Positions 59,903 to 64,000 of a stretch of 64,000 nucleotides of DNA are shown piece by piece. This DNA comes from Allofournierella massiliensis (GTDB lineage: Bacteria; Bacillota; Clostridia; Oscillospirales; Ruminococcaceae): assembly GCF_004345265.1 (NCBI RefSeq), contig NZ_SLUM01000005.1:1-64000 (forward strand). The letters run 5' to 3'. Each line of letters opens with the position of its first letter. The first letter of the stretch is position 1. The notes under the pieces are model-generated. The model saw only the letters and a list, made by a program, of their open reading frames with translations, was not told the DNA's origin and did no database searches. The position numbers and the translations under genes were made by a program.

Positions 59903-60136
59903 TTAGTTAGGTGATGTGCGGAAAAGATCGTCAAACAAATCGCCAACCATATCAAGTGGTTGAATGGCAATACCGAGGGAGCTATCAGCTCGCATCAGGA
60001 GCATATCGCCCGGTTTTAGGTGCAAAAGCTGTCGTGCCTTTTGCGGTATGACAATCTGACCTTTTGAACCGACTTTGACGGTAGCCATGTAACGGTTTTT
60101 CCCGACAGACGTACTATTCTTTTTTTCTTCTGTCAT
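59903..60136 (-). CDS. AbrB/MazE-type swapped-hairpin protein, first of two
   Basis: A 77-residue protein whose core MATVKVGSKGQIVIPQKARQ and LLHLKPGDMLLMRAD is an AbrB/MazE/SpoVT DNA-binding fold. The last 25 residues (GIAIQPLDMVGDLFDDLF) form a helical tail. It lies 17 bases before the ABC genes and probably regulates them. ATG 60136 follows AAAGGAGG. Confidence 0.87.
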   Translation of the reverse strand: MTEEKKNSTSVGKNRYMATVKVGSKGQIVIPQKARQLLHLKPGDMLLMRADSSLGIAIQPLDMVGDLFDDLFRTSPN

Positions 60137-60299
60137 CCGGTTTCCTCCTTTTTCTTGTGTTACAAGTTTTACTCGTAACACTGCACTTGCATTATAGCGC
60201 GCAAAGTAGTGAAAGTCAATATAAGTTTTACAAGTTTTACTTTTGCGCCAAAAAAACACCGCGCCTCGAAATGAAGCGCGGTAATATATTCTCCATAAA

Positions 60300-60515
60300 T
60301 TATTTCTTTCCCGGAAACAGATTTTCAAACATTTCATTCGTGGTATTGAATGTTTGGATAGCAATGCCCTGTTCGACATCGGCCAACATCAACAGCATAT
60401 CGCCCGGCTGGATATTAAACATATCCCGAACCTCTTTCGGGACAATGATCTGTCCTTTTGGCCCGACTTTGACCGAAGTAACAAACTTTCCCTCTACTGG
60501 CTTTTCCTTTCCCAT
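60300..60515 (-). CDS. AbrB/MazE-type swapped-hairpin protein, second of two
   Basis: A 71-residue paralogue (VTSVKVGPKGQIIVPKEVRD, IQPGDMLLMLADVEQGIAIQ). Same tail motif (NEMFENLFPGKK) as the first protein. Two adjacent copies may form a heterodimer with distinct operator preference. No toxin gene is next to either, so an antitoxin role is unlikely. ATG 60515 follows AAAGGAAGTG. Confidence 0.87.
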   Translation of the reverse strand: MGKEKPVEGKFVTSVKVGPKGQIIVPKEVRDMFNIQPGDMLLMLADVEQGIAIQTFNTTNEMFENLFPGKK

Positions 60516-60650
60516 TGTTTCACTTCCTTTCCGGGGAGTTATAGTTTTACTTGTAGAAAAAAGTCTACCACACAGCCTGCTCAAAGTCAACCACACAAAG
60601 GTCAAGAGAGAATGAATAAAGGCAGGCCGCCCTTGATGATGGTATTCTGT

Positions 60651-60854
60651 TCAGTCTTTGCGCCGGATCACGGGAACCTGTTTTACCTTTTTCCCCACAG
60701 TCCGCCGTTCCAGAGCAAATACCATGTCGCTGGTGCGCTCAAAAAATCCGATGTCCTTTTTCCAGCTTATGCCGCATTTACAGTGCTGCAAGCCGATGAA
60801 CTGCTGCTTCATTTTCCTGCCGCAGACCGGGCAGACCTTGTTGCTGGCTCCCAT
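60651..60854 (-). CDS. Small zinc-ribbon protein
   Basis: A 67-residue protein with KVCPVCGRKMKQQF and LQHCKCGISWKKD, two cysteine pairs for a zinc ribbon, and a basic tail. I do not recognise a function. ATG 60854 follows AAAGGCGGTGG. It precedes the second AbrB gene on the same strand. Confidence 0.65.
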   Translation of the reverse strand: MGASNKVCPVCGRKMKQQFIGLQHCKCGISWKKDIGFFERTSDMVFALERRTVGKKVKQVPVIRRKD

Positions 60855-60904
60855 GCCGCCACCGCCTTTCCATGTTCCGATTATACCATATCCGGGCGGC
60901 GCGT

Positions 60905-61925
60905 TCACCTGTAAATGCGATCCTGGATTGCATACCGCAAGCCCTGAACCTTTCCCAGCAGCCAGGCCGCCGCAGTCGGCAGCCCCATCGGGCTGATAGG
61001 GCTGGTGTAGTGGGCGTTCAGGGTGGAGGCCCTGGCTGCTTCATATTCCTCCGGGGTCAAAAGCTCCTTCAGCTCGGCATACTCCTTGGCCCATGCCGTT
61101 TTGGATGGGTCGAAAGCCTCCGGCACGCCGCCCCAGCCCACATAGCGGGACAGCACTTCCTGCTGTTCCGGGCTGGCCTGCTGGCTCGCTGCTTCAAGCT
61201 CCTTCAACAGCCGGATGGCGGTGATATTGGCCTGGTATTTGAGCCTCGGCCCGCCTTCGCCCAGGTGGTCGTCCGTGATGCGGAAGTTCTGCGCGTCCTG
61301 GCGAAGCTGGCCCGTGTTTCCCCGATGGCCAGCCGGTTCCAAAGGCGGGGCCGGTTCCGGCGGTATGGGTTCCGGCTCGTCTATGTGCAGCCGTTCCACC
61401 ACCACATCATAGGGAAGTCCGTTTTTGTCCCCCGGATAGACTGTTACCGGCTCGGAGGTGATTTCCGGCGCAGGGGGTTCTTTTTCCTCCTGCGTGAACA
61501 GTCCGGCGTTTCGCCCATCTTGGCGGAGCCAAGTTTCAAACTGTTCCCGGTTGATGACATCATAGCTCCAGGCATAAGGCCCGGTATAAATGCGGACCGT
61601 TGTATCTTCAATGGCATCAATCGTGCCGGTGATGGGGTGGTCGGGCGCGGGGAGCGTTACCTGATCGCCCACCTGGTAAGATGGAGTTCCTTCCAAGGGG
61701 GAGGTGTGCCGGTCTGCGAAGCCTTCCGGGTCCTGAAGGAAGCCGTCCAGTTCCTTTACATACATTCCCCCGCAGAAGCGGAGCCAGTTCATCCCATCGG
61801 TATGCCAGGGTCGCAAGTTTTCGTTCCTCATGGTCCAGGATCTCCACCTCAACGCTGGTGGTGAAGGTGCGGTAGTCTGCTATATCCCCGGTCACAATGC
61901 TCATGTACGGTAAGGAAGCAAGCAA
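60905..61925 (-). pseudogene. Decayed fragment of a giant SNF2 helicase/DNA methylase of conjugative elements
   Basis: The readable parts (NFRITDDHLGEGG, KYQANITAIRLLKELE, EVLSRYVGWGGVPEAFDP, LTPEEYEAARASTLNAHYTSP) match the start of the helicase/N-6 methylase proteins of 2000-3000 residues carried by many Firmicutes conjugative elements. The gene is cut at both ends. The beginning (MSIVTGDIADYRTFTTSVEV..., from 61925) is in another frame, with a frameshift around 61745-61775 in GNVCK/VKELDGF. After HYTSP the sequence continues with 30 unrelated residues. Non-functional. Confidence 0.8.
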
Positions 61926-62231
61926 CCGAAAACAAGAGATAGACCGCCAGCACTACACTATTCCGAACCAAAGACCAAAAGATAAGCATTGTGGGAAAAT
62001 CTAAACTTTTGGATTTTCCTACAATGCCAACTACGGCGGAATCCCTCCCACTCCTTATATCTTTCTGTATACATTGAATTTGTATTTAGTAAAATGCAGA
62101 CAACACCACGGATCGGCTTTTGGTTGGACAATTCCAACCAAACACCACAGCAGACAGCAGAAAACATTCTGAACGCTAGGAAGCCGGTATGATTGTTACA
62201 TATAAGGGGAAGAAAAATTTCTTTTAGGTAC
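61926..62231. other. Upstream flank of tet(W)
   Basis: About 300 AT-rich bases without a supported gene. It holds inverted repeats: AAAATCTAAAC/TTTTGGATTTT (61994-62020) and TTGGTTGGA/TCCAACCAA (62121-62141). It belongs to the flank that precedes tet(W); I see no insertion-sequence ends. Confidence 0.5.
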
Positions 62232-62260
62232 TTGCTTTCCTAAAACTGATGTGATACAAT
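62232..62260 (+). promoter_or_regulatory. Promoter of tet(W)
   Basis: TTGCTT (62232-62237) and TACAAT (62255-62260) with 17 bases between, about 295 bases before the tet(W) start. Confidence 0.75.
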
Positions 62261-62288
62261 GATTTAATCCAGAAAAGGAGTAAAAAAT

Positions 62289-62312
62289 ATGCGGCAAGGT
62301 ATTCTTAAATAA
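62289..62312 (+). CDS. Leader peptide of the tet(W) attenuator
   Basis: Seven codons (MRQGILK, then TAA) behind AAAGGAG. Its coding sequence GGTATTCTTAAAT pairs with ATTTAAGAATAC at 62381-62392, so ribosome movement on the leader would decide which RNA fold forms, as proposed for tet(M)-type genes. Confidence 0.65.
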   Translation: MRQGILK

Positions 62313-62475
62313 AACTATAATCAAATAGTGGGAACAAAGGATTATGATAGCTCCTTTTGTAGGGGCTTAGTTTTTTGTACCCAATTTAAGAATACTTTTG
62401 CCTTATCAATTTTGACATATCCCCAAAAACAGCAATCACAAACAGGTGTATGCTGTATATGTGTATGTCCGCAAC

Positions 62476-62523
62476 TTATAATCCCCAGTGGTAAAAGTAT
62501 TTTACTGCTGGGGATTTTTATGC
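62476..62523 (+). terminator. Attenuator terminator upstream of tet(W)
   Basis: AATCCCCAGTGGTAAAAG pairs with TTTTACTGCTGGGGATT, followed by TTTTAT, 30 bases before the tet(W) start. When tetracycline slows ribosomes, readthrough would increase. Confidence 0.8.
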
Positions 62524-62553
62524 CCTTTGGGGCTGTAAAGGGAGGACAATCAC

Positions 62554-64000
62554 ATGAAAATAATCAATATTGGAATTCTTGCCCATGTAGACGCTGGAAA
62601 GACGACCTTGACGGAGAGCCTGCTATATGCCAGCGGAGCCATTTCAGAACCGGGGAGCGTCGAAAAAGGGACAACGAGGACGGACACCATGTTTTTGGAG
62701 CGGCAGCGTGGGATTACCATTCAAGCGGCAGTCACTTCCTTCCAGTGGCACAGATGTAAAGTTAACATTGTGGATACGCCCGGCCACATGGATTTTTTGG
62801 CGGAGGTGTACCGCTCTTTGGCTGTTTTAGATGGGGCCATCTTGGTGATCTCCGCTAAAGATGGCGTGCAGGCCCAGACCCGTATTCTGTTCCATGCCCT
62901 GCGGAAAATGAACATTCCCACCGTTATCTTTATCAACAAGATCGACCAGGCTGGCGTTGATTTGCAGAGCGTGGTTCAGTCTGTTCGGGATAAGCTCTCC
63001 GCCGATATTATCATCAAGCAGACGGTGTCGCTGTCCCCGGAAATAGTCCTGGAGGAAAATACCGACATAGAAGCATGGGATGCGGTCATCGAAAATAACG
63101 ATGAATTATTGGAAAAGTATATCGCAGGAGAACCAATCAGCCGGGAAAAACTTGCGCGGGAGGAACAGCAGCGGGTTCAAGACGCCTCCCTGTTCCCAGT
63201 CTATCATGGCAGCGCCAAAAATGGCCTTGGCATTCAACCGTTGATGGATGCGGTGACAGGACTGTTCCAACCGATTGGGGAACAGGGGAGCGCCACCCTA
63301 TGCGGCAGCGTTTTCAAGGTTGAGTACACCGATTGCGGCCAGCGGCGTGTCTATCTGCGGCTATACAGCGGAACGCTGCGCCTGCGGGATACGGTGGCCC
63401 TGGCCGGGAGAGAAAAGCTGAAAATCACAGAGATGCGTATTCCATCCAAAGGGGAAATTGTTCGGACAGACACCGCTTATCCGGGCGAAATTGTTATCCT
63501 TCCCAGCGACAGCGTGAGGTTAAACGATGTATTAGGGGATCAAACCCGGCTCCCTCGTAAAAGGTGGCGCGAGGACCCCCTCCCCATGCTGCGGACGACG
63601 ATTGCGCCGAAAACGGCAGCGCAAAGAGAACGGCTGCTGGACGCTCTTACGCAACTTGCGGATACTGACCCGCTTTTGCGTTGCGAAGTGGATTCCATCA
63701 CCCATGAGATCATTCTTTCTTTTTTGGGCCGGGTGCAGTTGGAGGTTGTTTCCGCTTTGCTGTCGGAAAAATACAAGCTTGAAACAGTGGTAAAGGAACC
63801 CTCCGTCATTTATATGGAGCGGCCGCTCAAAGCAGCCAGCCACACCATCGATATCGAGGTGCCGCCCAACCCGTTTTGGGCATCCATAGGACTGTCTGTT
63901 ACACCACTCTCGCTTGGCTCCGGTGTACAATACGAGAGCCGGGTTTCGCTGGGATACTTGAACCAGAGTTTTCAAAACGCTGTCAGGGATGGTATCCGTT
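62554..64000 (+). CDS. tet(W): Tetracycline-resistance ribosomal protection protein Tet(W), 3' cut by window
   Basis: EF-G-like GTPase that binds the ribosome and dislodges tetracycline. About 482 of the usual 639 codons are present. Visible are the GTP-binding motifs [14 protein letters not shown] and NKID, the start [15 protein letters not shown] and sequence that I recall as Tet(W) up to the window edge. A mosaic tet gene cannot be excluded, because the last 150 codons are missing. ATG 62554 follows GGGAGGAC. Expression is governed by the promoter, leader peptide and attenuator upstream. The gene is the cargo that most directly marks the element as resistance-bearing. Confidence 0.95.
   Translation, partial: MKIINIGILAHVDAGKTTLTESLLYASGAISEPGSVEKGTTRTDTMFLERQRGITIQAAVTSFQWHRCKVNIVDTPGHMDFLAEVYRSLAVLDGAILVISAKDGVQAQTRILFHALRKMNIPTVIFINKIDQAGVDLQSVVQSVRDKLSADIIIKQTVSLSPEIVLEENTDIEAWDAVIENNDELLEKYIAGEPISREKLAREEQQRVQDASLFPVYHGSAKNGLGIQPLMDAVTGLFQPIGEQGSATLCGSVFKVEYTDCGQRRVYLRLYSGTLRLRDTVALAGREKLKITEMRIPSKGEIVRTDTAYPGEIVILPSDSVRLNDVLGDQTRLPRKRWREDPLPMLRTTIAPKTAAQRERLLDALTQLADTDPLLRCEVDSITHEIILSFLGRVQLEVVSALLSEKYKLETVVKEPSVIYMERPLKAASHTIDIEVPPNPFWASIGLSVTPLSLGSGVQYESRVSLGYLNQSFQNAVRDGIR

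Larger units (their letters stand above)
32640..64000. mobile_element. Composite integrative (conjugative-type) element, left part
   Basis: From the rpsI fragment rightwards the content changes to recombinases, excisionases, sigma/HTH/KTR backbone genes of Gram-positive conjugative elements, drug-export cassettes and tet(W), with lower and more variable GC. The left end is the rpsI 3' fragment. No intact rpsI or second end is visible before 64000. No relaxase, coupling protein or type IV secretion gene is seen in this part, so mobility cannot be judged. A second, Tn916-type int/xis pair at 55.9-57.6 kb suggests a nested element. Confidence 0.8.

Noticed and set aside
1-64000. tRNA and rRNA genes
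   Set aside because: None recognised in the intergenic regions on either strand; only T-box and attenuator RNA structures were found.

Overview
The window is a piece of a high-GC Gram-positive anaerobe chromosome, most likely an Oscillospiraceae/Ruminococcaceae gut commensal (Faecalibacterium, Subdoligranulum or Gemmiger type), followed by a large mobile, antibiotic-resistance region. The evidence is the T-box-controlled ileS, the trimeric NAD-linked [FeFe] hydrogenase, rubrerythrin, the Rex repressor, a cohesin/dockerin-type surface protein pair, and a tet(W) gene on a conjugative-type element. The genus is an inference; no rRNA is present.

Host part (1-32.7 kb). A DNA translocase (ftsK/spoIIIE) and a TepA-like ClpP-family protease are followed by divergent rex, thymidine kinase and a nucleoid-associated protein. 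Next comes a two-gene surface locus on the minus strand: a secreted 1870-residue M60-type peptidase carrying a dockerin, and directly downstream a membrane-anchored protein with a cohesin-like domain. Then ileS with its T-box leader and a rubrerythrin with rubredoxin domains at both ends. From 18.3 to 26.7 kb lies a hydrogenase divergon. The minus operon hydC-HATPase-2Fe2S ferredoxin-hydB-hydA encodes the catalytic, probably electron-bifurcating enzyme. The plus operon DRTGG-HATPase-degenerate H-cluster protein-DRTGG-PHP looks like its sensory or regulatory partner. From 26.8 to 32.2 kb lies a redox operon (old-yellow-enzyme reductase, 2Fe-2S flavin reductase, desaturase-like flavoprotein) under a TetR regulator with a perfect palindromic operator.

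Mobile part (32.64 kb to the right edge). The junction is a 3'-terminal fragment of rpsI (ribosomal protein S9), the classic footprint of integration into the end of that gene. Next to it stand two paralogous tyrosine recombinases, an excisionase-like protein and a MazF-type toxin with a zinc ribbon. The rest is a mosaic of cargo cassettes in an AT-richer background: a LanFEG-type lantibiotic-immunity ABC transporter with its own two-component system; backbone sigma factor, HTH and KTR genes; a Vex-like ABC transporter with three FtsX permeases; an inserted ABC/HTH cassette; a VncRS-like two-component system; a Tn916-type int/xis pair; another ABC cassette with two AbrB-type proteins; a decayed giant helicase/methylase gene; and tet(W) with its attenuator, cut by the window edge.

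Two ideas organise the mobile part. Repeated terminator-like sequences of about 100-150 bp sit at cassette borders. Identical 11-bp-phased direct repeats precede both the Vex-like operon and the VncRS-like genes, which are now 5 kb apart, so an inserted cassette seems to have split one regulatory unit. All relationships come from reading the sequence; no database search was run.
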